Assembly (NCBI GenBank): GCA_017962175.1
Contig: JAGCVU010000256.1
Coordinates: 1-64,000 of the forward strand
From: Bacteroidales bacterium
GTDB lineage: Bacteria > Bacteroidota > Bacteroidia > Bacteroidales > UBA3824
Direction: 5' to 3'
DNA length: 64,000 bases
Shown: piece by piece, positions 22,895-31,995 of the stretch
Layout: every line of letters starts with the position of its first letter
Position numbering within the stretch: the stretch's first letter is position 1
Translations under genes and position numbers: made by a program
Notes under the pieces: model-generated
Database searches by the model: none
Seen by the model: the letters and a program-made list of their open reading frames with translations, nothing else
Told to the model about the DNA's origin: nothing

Positions 22895-24049
22895 TTACCA
22901 TTCTTTGGCTACCCAATCAACAGTTATAAATCTGATAAGTTGACCGTTGCTGTCGAGGATACCCCATTTTTTGTTTAATGTGGCAAAGATTACACCTTGA
23001 TTTACAAATACATCATCGTAGATTGGTGGAACAATTATTTTGCCCGTGGAGTTGATTAAGCCCATACGTCGGTTGTTTTCTACGATTGCATAGCCGTAAC
23101 GGTCGAAGGGATAGGCAAATGAGAATTGCGGCTCTACTACAAAATTGCCTGTGGTGTCGATATATCCCCATCCCGTTTTGTAGAAAACCATTGCTAAGCC
23201 GTTGTTGCTAAACAGATGAGCCTCGCCGAATTTTGGTTCTATAACCCATTTGCCCGTGGTGTCGATGTATCCGTATTTGCCTTTGTAGGGGACTGGTGCC
23301 CAGCCGTTTGACCCAAATGCAGGATTATCTTTGTCTTCGAACTTTTGCTCTATTGCCCATTCGCCCGAGGTGTTGATAAAGCCAACATAACCGTTGAGAC
23401 GTACCGTTGCCAAATCAAATTGGTTGAAAGGAAATGCAATGTCAAATTTTGGTTCAATAACCCATTTGCCTGTGGTGTCGATATATCCGTATTTGTCGTG
23501 ATATTTTGCCACTCCCAAACCGTTGTTGCCAAACTCTGTAACATCTTGAAACTGCGGTTCTATCACCATTTTGCCTGTGGTGTCGATAAATCCCCATTTC
23601 TCGTTGATGCAAACGGGGCAGATGTTAAATTGGTTGAACTTACGTGCGTATTGAAACTGAGGCTCAATGATGATTTTGCCGTTACTATTCAAAAATCCGC
23701 ATTTAGAAGGCTCACCATCTTTGTAAACTGTTGTAAAACTTGCCAATCCGTTGTCGGCAAAATCGCCCAAAAATCTGTACACCGGCTCCACCACAAGGTC
23801 TCCTTTTTTGTTGACATATCCATATGTTTCGTGAAATATATCACCAACCGAAACCTTAGCCAAACCATTGTTGCAAAAGCCGTTGCATTTATAAAACTGA
23901 GGTTCAATTACCCAATTGCCATCAATGTCGATAAATCCATTTTTGCCATCGCTACAAGCGGCGAAAAGAGTGATGTCGCTATCATTTTGTGCAGCAACAA
24001 TGTTTGATGAGGCTGTGATGAGGCCTGCGATTAATAGTTCTTTGCTCAT
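22895..24049 (-). CDS. WG-repeat protein
   Basis: A 384-residue protein with a weak N-terminal hydrophobic stretch (LLIAGLITASSNIVAA), probably a signal peptide. The rest is ten WG repeats of about 35 residues, each with the form W/Y-G-F/Y-I-D-T-T-G-K-W-V-I-E-P-K/Q-F. WG repeats form beta-propeller-like folds that may bind ligands on the cell surface; no activity is known. The gene is alone, with -7 box TATCTTTG at 24071-24078 (minus strand), and divergent from the CDF transporter. The repeats are only similar at the protein level and not identical in DNA, so this is an old repeat family. Confidence 0.9.
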   Translation of the reverse strand: MSKELLIAGLITASSNIVAAQNDSDITLFAACSDGKNGFIDIDGNWVIEPQFYKCNGFCNNGLAKVSVGDIFHETYGYVNKKGDLVVEPVYRFLGDFADNGLASFTTVYKDGEPSKCGFLNSNGKIIIEPQFQYARKFNQFNICPVCINEKWGFIDTTGKMVIEPQFQDVTEFGNNGLGVAKYHDKYGYIDTTGKWVIEPKFDIAFPFNQFDLATVRLNGYVGFINTSGEWAIEQKFEDKDNPAFGSNGWAPVPYKGKYGYIDTTGKWVIEPKFGEAHLFSNNGLAMVFYKTGWGYIDTTGNFVVEPQFSFAYPFDRYGYAIVENNRRMGLINSTGKIIVPPIYDDVFVNQGVIFATLNKKWGILDSNGQLIRFITVDWVAKEW

Positions 24050-24070
24050 GGTAGTAGGGTTTGTGGGGAC

Positions 24071-24078
24071 AAAGATAA
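24071..24078 (-). promoter_or_regulatory. -7 box of the WG-repeat gene
   Basis: TATCTTTG on the minus strand, 21 bases before the start at 24049. It and the CDF promoter box at 24122-24129 form a compact divergent promoter region of about 60 bases. Confidence 0.6.
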
Positions 24079-24121
24079 GGTTTTTTTTCCATTTCCCATT
24101 CCACCCAATTCATTTATCCCT

Positions 24122-24129
24122 TATATTTG
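24122..24129 (+). promoter_or_regulatory. -7 box of the CDF transporter gene
   Basis: TATATTTG, 19 bases before the ATG at 24149. The transcript leader is therefore only about a dozen bases long. The box makes the TTG six bases upstream of the ATG an unlikely start. Confidence 0.6.
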
Positions 24130-24148
24130 CGGAAAAATTTTTTTGACG

Positions 24149-25039
24149 ATGAATCGCGAAAAAGAGATTTACAAAGTTACCCTTGTGGGTGGGGCGGTGA
24201 ATATGTTGCTACTACTGTTTAAGTTTGTGGCTGGTATTCTGGGACATAGCGCGGCTATGATTGCCGATGCTACGCACTCGCTGAGCGATTTTATTACCGA
24301 TATTGTGGTGATTATCTTTGTGAAAATCAGTAGCATGCCTAAGGATAAAAGTCACGATTACGGTCACGGAAAATATGAAACTCTCGCCCTTACAATTATC
24401 GGAATTGCCCTTTTGGCGGTGGCTGTGGGCATTATTTTCAAGGGTGCAGGAAGCATTTGGGCGTGGCTTCACGGCGAAACTCTCGAAGCACCGGGAATGT
24501 TGGCTCTCTATGCCGCTTTGCTGTCGGTGGTGCTGAAAGAGGCGGTTTATCGTTATTCAATTATTAAGTCTAAAAAGTTGGATTCCAAGGCAGTGGAGGC
24601 AAATGCGTGGCACCATCGTAGCGATGCACTTTCGTCGTTGGGAACGGCTGCGGGCATTGGCGGAGCGATATTTTTTGGCGAAAAATGGACTATTCTCGAT
24701 CCGGCTGCGTCGGTGATTGTGGGCGTGTTTATCCTAAAAGTGGCTTACGACCTACTCAAAAACGGCATTGGCGACCTTATGGAACAGTCGTTGCCCGATA
24801 AGGTGGAGGACGAAATTCTTGCAATGGTGTCGTCGGTGGAGGGCGTTTCTGAGCCGCACGACCTTCGCACTCGTCGCATTGGAAACCATTATGCCATTGA
24901 ACTTCATATACTTATGGACGGAAACATTACTCTCAACGAGGCTCACGACAAGGCCGACGAAATTGAGGAACTTCTGCGCCGTCAATATGGCAACGAAACC
25001 CATGTGGCTGTGCATGTGGAGCCAATGGAAGAAAAATAA
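24149..25039 (+). CDS. Cation diffusion facilitator transporter
   Basis: A 296-residue inner-membrane exporter from MNREKEIYKVTLVGG (ATG 24149). Six hydrophobic segments are visible; metal-site residues lie in the second (IADATHSLSDFITD) and fifth segment (AWHHRSDALSSLG), the H/D-x3-D pairs that bind Zn2+, Fe2+ or Mn2+. The C-terminal 90 residues form the usual cytoplasmic domain (VEGVSEPHDLRTRRIGNHYAIELHI, outlined) ending in HVEP. It should act as a dimer, exchanging metal for protons. Metal preference cannot be fixed by eye. A terminator-like hairpin follows at 25086-25155. Confidence 0.92.
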   Translation: MNREKEIYKVTLVGGAVNMLLLLFKFVAGILGHSAAMIADATHSLSDFITDIVVIIFVKISSMPKDKSHDYGHGKYETLALTIIGIALLAVAVGIIFKGAGSIWAWLHGETLEAPGMLALYAALLSVVLKEAVYRYSIIKSKKLDSKAVEANAWHHRSDALSSLGTAAGIGGAIFFGEKWTILDPAASVIVGVFILKVAYDLLKNGIGDLMEQSLPDKVEDEILAMVSSVEGVSEPHDLRTRRIGNHYAIELHILMDGNITLNEAHDKADEIEELLRRQYGNETHVAVHVEPMEEK

Positions 25040-25085
25040 TCTCGAAATATTGACTTTTTAAAAATCTTTTACGATATTTGTAACC

Positions 25086-25155
25086 GAAAGGCCAAGGGAA
25101 ACTTACTTCACAGAACCTGTTAAGTTTTTCAGTTTCCCAATTGCCTTTCTTTTTT
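25086..25155 (+). terminator. Long hairpin with T-tract between CDF and RING/TerD genes
   Basis: Outer arms GAAAGGC / GCCTTTC (25086-25092 and 25143-25149) and inner arms GGGAAACT / AGTTTCCC (25096-25103 and 25131-25138), then six T. An alternative stem AACTTA / TAAGTT inside the loop competes with the inner arm. It can end the CDF transcript. Because a box-like GATATTTG lies at 25072-25079 just before it, it could also act as a leader attenuator for the next gene. Confidence 0.6.
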
Positions 25156-25158
25156 AAT

Positions 25159-27438
25159 ATGCTGAAAATGGATAGGTTACAGATACAAAAAGTGGCATTG
25201 CGGCAGAGGGCGTTGTTTATTGACGATGCCTTTTCGGTTAATGATTTTGGCGAATGTGCGGCTGATTTTTGTGCCGAAATGCTTAAACTCGGATATGTTC
25301 CCGATGAAAATCTTTTGCGTGCATTAAATGGTGTTAATGCTGAGCAACTCGCTGAAATTTACTCTGTTGTGAAAGAAGGTCTCAACCTCAACAGCAATTG
25401 GACTCCGCTTGTAAAAGATTGGCTAAAACCCACTGGCGAAAGTCGTATCGACCATCTGATTACTGCGTTTGTAAATTCGGTGTCCACTTTAAAAGATAAA
25501 TTGCACGGTGTACGTCTGCCATGCGGACACTTGATTCCCGAAGGTACTTTTCCAATTGAGCGTTACAACGGTTGCCCTTTTTGCGGCACTCCTTTTGAAT
25601 TTTCTGATAAGATTTACAAAGGTCAAGGTTCTAAACATAAATTGTTAACATTGTGGACGTTGACCGATGTAAACAAATACTTTCACAATCTTTTGAATTC
25701 ACCCGTTGCGATGGATGCCACTCAACGCGATAGCCTTAATATATTGTTGCACAATTTGCCGTTACCGTCTGATGTTCAGATAGTTGTAAAAGAGACAGTT
25801 GCAATGGTTGTTGATGTGCTTTTAGAGCAAGGCAAACCCGATTTGGCGGCTGAATACTTTACTTCGCCAAACGATATTTTGCGGTATCTTTGGTATAAAA
25901 AAACATTGCAAATTCAAATTATAAAACCCTCAATATTAATTGATAACGCCAAAAAATCTACGAGTTGGTATTGTGGAATGCCGGTGGCAGAAAAACAAGA
26001 AAAAGAGAATTGTGCCGCCGCCGAAAAACGCAAAGAATTGAAACTGCATTATTCACGCTCAATGTGCCGTATTGTGGCTCGTTGGATTAATGATTTGAAA
26101 ATGTCTGCCGAAGTCGCCGCTGAAATTATGCACCCAAAACGTGGTATGTGGGTAAGGTTTATTCGTGCGTTGAGGCTCAATGAATTTGCCAAACAAAAAG
26201 GTTTTGAAAATCTTAGAAAATTGCTCGATATTTTTTATCGTGGCGACTATAAAGTTTGGCAAGGTGAGGTAGATAAATTGCTGTTAAAAAACGATATAGA
26301 TGGTGCATTAAGACTTTTGCAACAACGTCCCGGAAGTTTTGCACGTCAACTTTTTAGTGTAATAATTCGCAATGCAAACGCCGAAAATGTAATTGATAGT
26401 TTTGCCCAAATTGCACCTCAAATTGCTCCGCGACTGTTGGTTACACTTGGAATGTATGCCGAATCGTATTTTGACAATTCTAAAATTCGCACCGTTAAAG
26501 TTATTACAGGCAAATCAAAAAACATTGAAAATCCATTTAATCTTCAATATTTTGCCGACGAAGATATTAAATGCATAATTGCCTCAATACAAAAGGTTTA
26601 CGCCGATGTTACATTTCAGCGTTTTAAGAATACACCAACTAATGCAAAAACAATTTATATCGACCCGCAACTGTTTGATATTCCGCTGTCTATCGGTGAA
26701 CGCAGTGCAAATATACAAGACACCGATTGCGCATTGCTGGGTACAAAATTTGATTTACAGGGCGACAAAATTCGATTGTTTATGCATTGGGGCAAAGGTC
26801 TTCCGGCGCAACATTTGGATATGGATTTGAGTGCAAGGATTGTTTACCAAACCGGCGAACCTCAGGAGTGCTGTTATTACGAACTTACATTGCCGGGAGC
26901 GCAACATTCGGGCGATATTCGTCAAATACCCGACCAAATCGGGACGGCTGAATTTGTGGAACTTGACATTCCCGTTCTTCGTCAGCAAAATGCTAAATAT
27001 GTGGTGTTTACGTGCAACGCATATTCCGATGGAAATCTTTCGCCAAACCTTGCAGTAGGGTGGATGGATTCAAAAAATCCAATGAAAGTTTCCGACGAAA
27101 CCGGCGCGGCATACGACCCTTCGTGCGTGATTCATCAAGTGAGAATTTCGTCTTCTACATTGTCGAAAGGATTGGTTTTCGGCGTGTTAGATGTGCAAAC
27201 TTCTAAGATAACTTGGCTTGAAATGCCTTTTGAAGGCCAAATGGCTCGAAACCTCGATCTTAAAACTTTGGAAGGTTATTTGCAAAAACTTTCTGCACGC
27301 ACTAAAATAGGGGAGTTGCTCCGTATGAAAGCCAATGCTCAAAATCTCCAAATAGTTGACAACAAAGATATTTCCGACGAAGTTTACGATTACAATTGGG
27401 CGTTAGACACCGCAAAAGTTTCGGCATTACTTCTATGA
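25159..27438 (+). CDS. RING/TerD-like protein (MXAN_6230/SCO0854 type)
   Basis: A 759-residue soluble protein. I chose ATG 25159, right after the hairpin's T-tract; ATG 25168 is also possible. A zinc-binding RING-like cluster holds C122-x-H124 (LPCGHLI) and C139-x2-C142 (GCPFCG). The middle 300 residues are helical. The C-terminal part (about 515-690) contains a TerD-like beta sandwich (GDKIRLFMHWGKGL, HLDMDLSARIVY, VGWMDSKNP). This layout matches the MXAN_6230/SCO0854 family linked to tellurium-type stress and phage-conflict operons. The following lipoprotein and TIR-TM genes point the same way. A ubiquitin-ligase activity is not implied. Confidence 0.75.
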   Translation: MLKMDRLQIQKVALRQRALFIDDAFSVNDFGECAADFCAEMLKLGYVPDENLLRALNGVNAEQLAEIYSVVKEGLNLNSNWTPLVKDWLKPTGESRIDHLITAFVNSVSTLKDKLHGVRLPCGHLIPEGTFPIERYNGCPFCGTPFEFSDKIYKGQGSKHKLLTLWTLTDVNKYFHNLLNSPVAMDATQRDSLNILLHNLPLPSDVQIVVKETVAMVVDVLLEQGKPDLAAEYFTSPNDILRYLWYKKTLQIQIIKPSILIDNAKKSTSWYCGMPVAEKQEKENCAAAEKRKELKLHYSRSMCRIVARWINDLKMSAEVAAEIMHPKRGMWVRFIRALRLNEFAKQKGFENLRKLLDIFYRGDYKVWQGEVDKLLLKNDIDGALRLLQQRPGSFARQLFSVIIRNANAENVIDSFAQIAPQIAPRLLVTLGMYAESYFDNSKIRTVKVITGKSKNIENPFNLQYFADEDIKCIIASIQKVYADVTFQRFKNTPTNAKTIYIDPQLFDIPLSIGERSANIQDTDCALLGTKFDLQGDKIRLFMHWGKGLPAQHLDMDLSARIVYQTGEPQECCYYELTLPGAQHSGDIRQIPDQIGTAEFVELDIPVLRQQNAKYVVFTCNAYSDGNLSPNLAVGWMDSKNPMKVSDETGAAYDPSCVIHQVRISSSTLSKGLVFGVLDVQTSKITWLEMPFEGQMARNLDLKTLEGYLQKLSARTKIGELLRMKANAQNLQIVDNKDISDEVYDYNWALDTAKVSALLL

Positions 27439-27465
27439 AAATTACTAACCAAATACCAATTAAAT

Positions 27466-28398
27466 ATGAAAAAACATTTATTATTCATCTTGCTGCCAAT
27501 GGTTCTTACATCTTGCAGCGCACAAAACAACGGAAATATGAATATTTTCAAAAGAATTTTTGATGATCCACCCGTTTGTGGCGGCACCATCAGCAAAGAA
27601 ATCACCCCCAAGCCGTTAGAAAACGTTGAGGGTGATATTGTTAGTTTTTCGTGTACATACAACAATGACGAAACTCGTTACGATAGTCCTATGCCTATCG
27701 CATTTGAAATGAGATTACAAGACGGTGCGTTGATTGGTTCGCTTACACGTCCTCGCGATTCGGTTGTTTATGATCCTTTTAATTTTAATATTCCTTTTAA
27801 TGACGCTGTAAAACAACAACTTACCGACGCCGTTAAGCAAAGCGAGATAATGAAATACAACCAATGGGATTGGCGTGTGGCAGGATTGCCGCCTTGTTAC
27901 GATTTTTATATCTCGGTAACATTTTCGTCGGGCGAAAAACTTTATATGAATTTCAATGGCGGACGTAGTCCCGTTGATGCTGATAAACTCACAGATAATT
28001 TTGTTAAATCTATCTGTAAATTAACCGATTACGCACCTGAAAAATGCCCAAAGAGACCGCCGTATGTACATCCTTGCCTTGGCACACATCGTTTTGTTTA
28101 CAGCAAAGACGGTAAAACTCAGGAGTTTATCTTCACGCTCGAACGTAAAGGAACTTACCCAGCCGAAGTGATTTCCAAAGGCGATTATGGATATTTTCAT
28201 GCTCGCTGCACTGTATCGAACCTTGGCGGCCGTTATGCTTTTAACATTGCCGAATATTGCGACGATTCAGAAATCCGTTCTGCCAAACCCGGTTCCGGCG
28301 CGGGAGATATTTATCATCAGAATGGCGAGTTTAAATTGATGCCCTATCAATCGTGTCCCCCATTGGCAAATAGCGGAATTTTGGAGGAAGTAAAATAA
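27466..28398 (+). CDS. Unknown lipoprotein
   Basis: A 310-residue protein with a lipoprotein signal peptide (MKKHLLFILLPMVLTSC, lipobox LTSC, Cys17). The mature part has two halves with similar beta-rich character (VSFSCTYNNDETRYDSPMPIAFEMR and TQEFIFTLERKGTYPAEV) and several paired Cys (about eight in all), suggesting disulphides in the periplasm. I recognise no domain. The gene lies 27 bases after the RING/TerD gene and 80 before a TIR-TM gene, so it may be the surface part of that cluster. Confidence 0.7.
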   Translation: MKKHLLFILLPMVLTSCSAQNNGNMNIFKRIFDDPPVCGGTISKEITPKPLENVEGDIVSFSCTYNNDETRYDSPMPIAFEMRLQDGALIGSLTRPRDSVVYDPFNFNIPFNDAVKQQLTDAVKQSEIMKYNQWDWRVAGLPPCYDFYISVTFSSGEKLYMNFNGGRSPVDADKLTDNFVKSICKLTDYAPEKCPKRPPYVHPCLGTHRFVYSKDGKTQEFIFTLERKGTYPAEVISKGDYGYFHARCTVSNLGGRYAFNIAEYCDDSEIRSAKPGSGAGDIYHQNGEFKLMPYQSCPPLANSGILEEVK

Positions 28399-28433
28399 TT
28401 GCAAAAATACTTTTATTTTAATAAAGTACGTTA

Positions 28434-28441
28434 TATATTTG
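28434..28441 (+). promoter_or_regulatory. -7 box of the TIR-TM gene
   Basis: TATATTTG, 37 bases before the ATG at 28479. This gene can therefore be transcribed apart from the lipoprotein gene upstream. No clear TTTG lies 19 bases before it. Confidence 0.55.
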
Positions 28442-28478
28442 TAAACTCAATTTTTAACGTACCAACACTCTAAACAAG

Positions 28479-29567
28479 ATGGCTAACAAGGGAAAAACAC
28501 CCATAAACGCAGGTCGCCCTGTATATTTTTCGTATGCACGCAACAATGATGCTAAGCCCGAATGGAGGCATATATCTGATTGTGTGGATATTATAATTAA
28601 GAAATTTCAACAAGAGAATATCGAATATCGCTTGGATGTTAGAGATTTAATCACCGGCGACCGTATCTCGGGTTTTGAAAAAGAGATTGGGCATAAGAGC
28701 GAAACTGTGGTGATTGTATTCTCCGATAGGTATTTCCGCTCTATGCATTGTATGAACGAACTTATGCAAATTCAAAAATCCCTCAAAACCAATCCAAACA
28801 AGCGTCTCTTACTTATAAAATGCGGCGATTTCAACCTTGCCGATATGCATTACATTAGAGATCTCGAAAAATTTTGGACTGCCAAAAAAAACGAATACGA
28901 TGAGATTAAGTTTCACCGTATCAGAGAGTTTTCAAGCACCGAGAAGGCTGCGGAAGAGTGCGGATATTATCTCAATAAAATTCGTGAACTTTACTCGTTT
29001 TTTAGTGCTTACAACTATTTTGACGCATCTAAGGGTAATTGGGATAATTTTGTTAATGATGTAATAAAATATTATAATAACACTCCTAAGCCTGAAACCA
29101 AGTCTGCCAAAGTTGCCGAGGTGAAAAAAACAGTTGCTAAACCTAAAAAGAAATCTCGTGGTTGGCTTTGGATTGTTGCGGCATTGTTGTTGGTGTTTGT
29201 GTTTTTTGGGTATGGATATTACCGAGCACATAGGTTTCCATTTACCATTACATCTTGCTCTGTAATAACGCAAGACGGCAAGGAGAACCTCAAAATAGAG
29301 TATTTTTCGCCGCAAACTCGTCCTTTTGAATTGTATATAAAAGTGTTTGACCCAAATGGAAATTTAATTATCGCTGCCGATTCGCCCGTGGGTTATTCCT
29401 TAAAAAAATATGTGGCTTTTGAACAGGGCTATGGCGAGGCTGCAATCGAAGAAATAGATAAAATTTTATCAGGCAAAAATGCTGGCGACTATCGTTTTGA
29501 ATTGTATTTTCACGCCCGTCAGATTGATTCTTACACTTTTCCACTTTCAGGCGCAATAGGGGAGTAG
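28479..29567 (+). CDS. Membrane-anchored TIR-domain protein
   Basis: A 362-residue protein. Residues about 13-150 form a TIR-like domain (PVYFSYARNN, DVRDLITGDRISGFEKEIG, VIVFSDRYFRSMHCMNEL), of the SEFIR/TIR type with the family's Cys-Met-x-Glu-Leu helix. A basic Lys/Ala/Pro linker (about 195-225) precedes one transmembrane segment (WLWIVAALLLVFVFFGYGYY, about 228-248). A C-terminal beta-rich domain of about 110 residues should be outside the cytoplasm. The TIR is therefore cytoplasmic with an outer sensor. It sits after the RING/TerD gene and lipoprotein, and could be an NADase effector triggered at the envelope. Confidence 0.82.
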   Translation: MANKGKTPINAGRPVYFSYARNNDAKPEWRHISDCVDIIIKKFQQENIEYRLDVRDLITGDRISGFEKEIGHKSETVVIVFSDRYFRSMHCMNELMQIQKSLKTNPNKRLLLIKCGDFNLADMHYIRDLEKFWTAKKNEYDEIKFHRIREFSSTEKAAEECGYYLNKIRELYSFFSAYNYFDASKGNWDNFVNDVIKYYNNTPKPETKSAKVAEVKKTVAKPKKKSRGWLWIVAALLLVFVFFGYGYYRAHRFPFTITSCSVITQDGKENLKIEYFSPQTRPFELYIKVFDPNGNLIIAADSPVGYSLKKYVAFEQGYGEAAIEEIDKILSGKNAGDYRFELYFHARQIDSYTFPLSGAIGE

Positions 29568-29632
29568 GCATACGTTTTTTACCTATTTGCTATTTTTTTC
29601 GCTTTAAAGTTTCAACAAATGCAAAAAATATC

Positions 29633-29640
29633 TATCTTTG
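29633..29640 (+). promoter_or_regulatory. -7 box of asnS
   Basis: TATCTTTG, 32 bases before the ATG of asnS. The leader is short and contains no hairpin. Confidence 0.6.
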
Positions 29641-29672
29641 CCGCTTGAAACAATATTTTTAAGACACACAAA

Positions 29673-31067
29673 ATGGAAAGAACAAAAGTTATAGACCTTT
29701 TGAAACGCGAGGATTACGGCGCTCAGGTTAATGTAAAGGGTTGGGTGCGTACCCGCCGCGGCAGCAAAGCCGTTAACTTCGTAGCCCTCAACGATGGCTC
29801 AACCATCAAAAATGTGCAAATTGTGGTTGACGTTGAAAAATTTGACGAAAACATTATCAAAGATATTACTACCGGCGCTTGTATTAATGTTATCGGTACT
29901 TTGGTAAAAAGCCAAGGTGCAGAACAAAGCGTTGAAATTCAGGCAACTAATATTGAAATTTATGGCGTTGCTGGTTCGGATTACCCGTTGCAGAAAAAGG
30001 GTCATTCGATGGAGTTTCTCCGCAAACATGCCAACATCCGTATGCGTTCAAATACTTTTGGTGCTGTGTTCCGCATTCGTCACAATATGGCGATGGCTAT
30101 TCACACATATTTCCATGAGCACGGATTTTTCTATTGGCATTCGCCTTTGATTACCGCAAGCGACTGCGAAGGTGCCGGACAGATGTTTCAGGTTACAACT
30201 CTCGACCTTAAAAATCCGCCCAAGACCGAGGATGGCAACATCGATTACTCGCAAGACTTCTTTGGCGCACAGACCTCACTCACCGTTTCGGGACAGTTGG
30301 AGGGCGAACTTGCTGCCACCGCTTTGGGCGCTATCTACACATTCGGACCTACATTCCGCGCCGAAAACTCCAACACTCCCCGCCACTTGGCAGAGTTTTG
30401 GATGATTGAGCCCGAAATCGCTTTTATGGACCTCAAAGAACTGATGGATTTGGAGGAAGACTTTATTAAATATTGTGTTAAATGGGCTTTGGATCATTGT
30501 CAAGACGACCTTCAATTCCTCAACAATATGATTGATAAGGGTTTGATTGCCCGTCTCGAAGGCGTATTGAAAGAAGATTTTGTTCGTTTGCCTTACACCG
30601 AGGGTATCAAGATTTTGGAAGAGGCTATCAAAAACGGCAAAAAATTCGAGTTCCCCGTATCGTGGGGCTGCGACCTTGCTTCGGAACACGAGCGTTATCT
30701 TGTGGAAGAGCATTTCAAAAAGCCGGTAATTATGATAGATTACCCCAAGGAAATCAAGTCGTTCTATATGAAAATCAACGACGACAACAAGACCGTTCAG
30801 GGCACCGACGTACTTTTCCCGTCGATTGGCGAAATTATCGGAGGTTCGGTTCGCGAGGCTGATTACGACACTCTCATCAACCGTATGAAAGAACTCAACA
30901 TGAAACTCGACGGCTATGAGTGGTATTTAGAAACCCGCAAATTTGGTTCATGTCCTCACGCAGGCTTTGGTCTTGGTTTTGAGCGACTTATCCTCTTTGT
31001 AACGGGTATGCAAAACATCCGCGACGTGATTCCCTTCCCAAGAACACCTAAGAATGCGGCATTCTAA
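29673..31067 (+). CDS. asnS: Asparaginyl-tRNA synthetase
   Basis: A 464-residue class IIb synthetase, the normal length (about 466). Residues 17-110 form the OB-fold anticodon-binding domain ([25 protein letters not shown] in outline). The catalytic core has motif 2-like [21 protein letters not shown] and motif 3 [13 protein letters not shown] near the C-terminus. The enzyme loads tRNA-Asn with asparagine in the cytoplasm. The sequence has the AsnRS-type HxxEF signature (HLAEFWMIE), not the AspRS insertion. It has its own promoter and terminator. Confidence 0.97.
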   Translation: MERTKVIDLLKREDYGAQVNVKGWVRTRRGSKAVNFVALNDGSTIKNVQIVVDVEKFDENIIKDITTGACINVIGTLVKSQGAEQSVEIQATNIEIYGVAGSDYPLQKKGHSMEFLRKHANIRMRSNTFGAVFRIRHNMAMAIHTYFHEHGFFYWHSPLITASDCEGAGQMFQVTTLDLKNPPKTEDGNIDYSQDFFGAQTSLTVSGQLEGELAATALGAIYTFGPTFRAENSNTPRHLAEFWMIEPEIAFMDLKELMDLEEDFIKYCVKWALDHCQDDLQFLNNMIDKGLIARLEGVLKEDFVRLPYTEGIKILEEAIKNGKKFEFPVSWGCDLASEHERYLVEEHFKKPVIMIDYPKEIKSFYMKINDDNKTVQGTDVLFPSIGEIIGGSVREADYDTLINRMKELNMKLDGYEWYLETRKFGSCPHAGFGLGFERLILFVTGMQNIRDVIPFPRTPKNAAF

Positions 31068-31093
31068 TCGAATATTTTTAATAGATAATATAA

Positions 31094-31119
31094 GGGGCGC
31101 AGATTTGCACCCCTTTTTT
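31094..31119 (+). terminator. Terminator of asnS
   Basis: GGGGCGCA / TGCACCCC with one C-A mismatch (31094-31113), then six T. It follows the asnS stop by 26 bases. Confidence 0.8.
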
Positions 31120-31126
31120 ATTTAAA

Positions 31127-31216
31127 TTTTGCACAGAAATCCAAAAAATTCTTGGTTTTCTGTGCAAAAATAGTAATTTTTTTAACGGATAATAACCAAA
31201 AAAGTTATTATCTGTT
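31127..31216. repeat. Two adjacent hairpins with long arms
   Basis: First pair: TTTTGCACAGAAA at 31127-31139 and TTTCTGTGCAAAA at 31157-31169, 13-bp perfect arms. Second pair: AACGGATAATAAC at 31184-31196 and GTTATTATCTGTT at 31204-31216, 13 bp with one G-U. They lie between the convergent asnS and GNAT genes. Neither is followed by a long T-tract; together they may insulate the two transcripts. Confidence 0.65.
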
Positions 31217-31226
31217 GAAAATTTTG

Positions 31227-31760
31227 CTATTTCTTCGGAATATAAACCATTCCGGTGCAGAGGCAGTTGAAGCGTTTGGTGCGTTGGAGGATGTCGAAAT
31301 TGGCGCAGGTTTCGCAGCCTTTCCAAAATTCCTCGTCGGTGGTGAGTTCGGAGAATGTTACGGGTTCGTAGCCGAGGGCAGTGTTGATGCGCATAACGGC
31401 AAGACTTGTGGTGAGACCGAATATCTTGGCATTGGGATACTTGTCGCGCGAAAGGTTGAAACATTCGCGTTTGATAGCGGTGGCAAGACCTTTCCCTCTG
31501 AATTTTGGGTTTACAATTAATCCCGAATGTGATATAAAAGTATCGTTTTGCCAAGTGGCTATGTAGCAAAAACCTGCGATTTCGTCGCCAGCGAGGGCGA
31601 TAACGGCGTGACCCTGCAAGATTTTTTCCCTGATATATTCGGGAGTGCGGTGGGCGAGACCTGAGTTTTTTGATTTAGCCGCCTCGTCGATAAGATGCGA
31701 AATTGCTTCGGCATATTTGAGGTCGTCGTTTGTGGCGCGGATGATGGTTATTTCTGACAT
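31227..31760 (-). CDS. GNAT N-acetyltransferase
   Basis: A 177-residue acetyl-CoA-dependent transferase. The A motif is RGKGLATAIKRECF, with the R-G-K-G-L-A phosphate-binding turn; GLIVNPKFRG precedes it as the usual strand. The N-terminus EITIIRATNDDLKYAEAISHLI is the common GNAT start. The C-terminal tail holds several Cys and His (CETCANFD, CLCTG), which is uncommon for the family and could bind metal. Substrate unknown. The -7 box TATCTTTG is at 31789-31796 (minus strand). Confidence 0.88.
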   Translation of the reverse strand: MSEITIIRATNDDLKYAEAISHLIDEAAKSKNSGLAHRTPEYIREKILQGHAVIALAGDEIAGFCYIATWQNDTFISHSGLIVNPKFRGKGLATAIKRECFNLSRDKYPNAKIFGLTTSLAVMRINTALGYEPVTFSELTTDEEFWKGCETCANFDILQRTKRFNCLCTGMVYIPKK

Positions 31761-31788
31761 GATGATTGTTTGTTTTATTTATCGGTGG

Positions 31789-31796
31789 CAAAGATA
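31789..31796 (-). promoter_or_regulatory. -7 box of the GNAT gene
   Basis: TATCTTTG on the minus strand, 28 bases before the start at 31760. Confidence 0.6.
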
Positions 31797-31858
31797 ACGA
31801 TATTTTCCAGATTATGCTTTAAATTATTTTGGTTGAATAATGTTCGGCTGATAAACAA

Positions 31859-31886
31859 AAAAGGCAGAACTAAATGTTCTGCCTTT
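31859..31886 (-). terminator. Terminator after tRNA-Leu
   Basis: GGCAGAAC / GTTCTGCC arms around TAAAT, read on the minus strand directly after the tRNA 3' end and followed by six T in that direction. Confidence 0.85.
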
Positions 31887-31888
31887 CG

Positions 31889-31974
31889 TGCCCGAAACAA
31901 GAGTTGAACTTGCACCCCATATTACTGGGACATGCCCCTCAAACATGCGCGTCTACCAATTCCGCCATCCGGGC
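31889..31974 (-). tRNA. tRNA-Leu (GAG)
   Basis: An 86-base class II tRNA. Acceptor arms GCCCGGA / TTCGGGC (one G-U), D arm with GGTAGACGCG, anticodon loop TTGAGGG in a 5-bp stem, long variable arm TGTCCCAGTAATATGGGGTG and T arm AAGTTCAACTCTT in order. The anticodon is GAG (Leu, CUU/CUC). CCA is not encoded: after the discriminator A the genome reads CGA. A perfect promoter (TTTG, 19 bases, TACCTTTG) precedes it at 31996-32026. Confidence 0.95.
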
Positions 31975-31995
31975 TTGTCTTTGTTTTTGACGGTG

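Noticed and set aside
22895-24049. Tandem DNA repeat array
   Set aside because: The WG units are similar only in protein; DNA copies differ too much for a tandem or phase-variable repeat.
24143-24148. TTG start of the CDF transporter
   Set aside because: The ATG six bases on gives the usual N-terminus and better distance from the -7 box.
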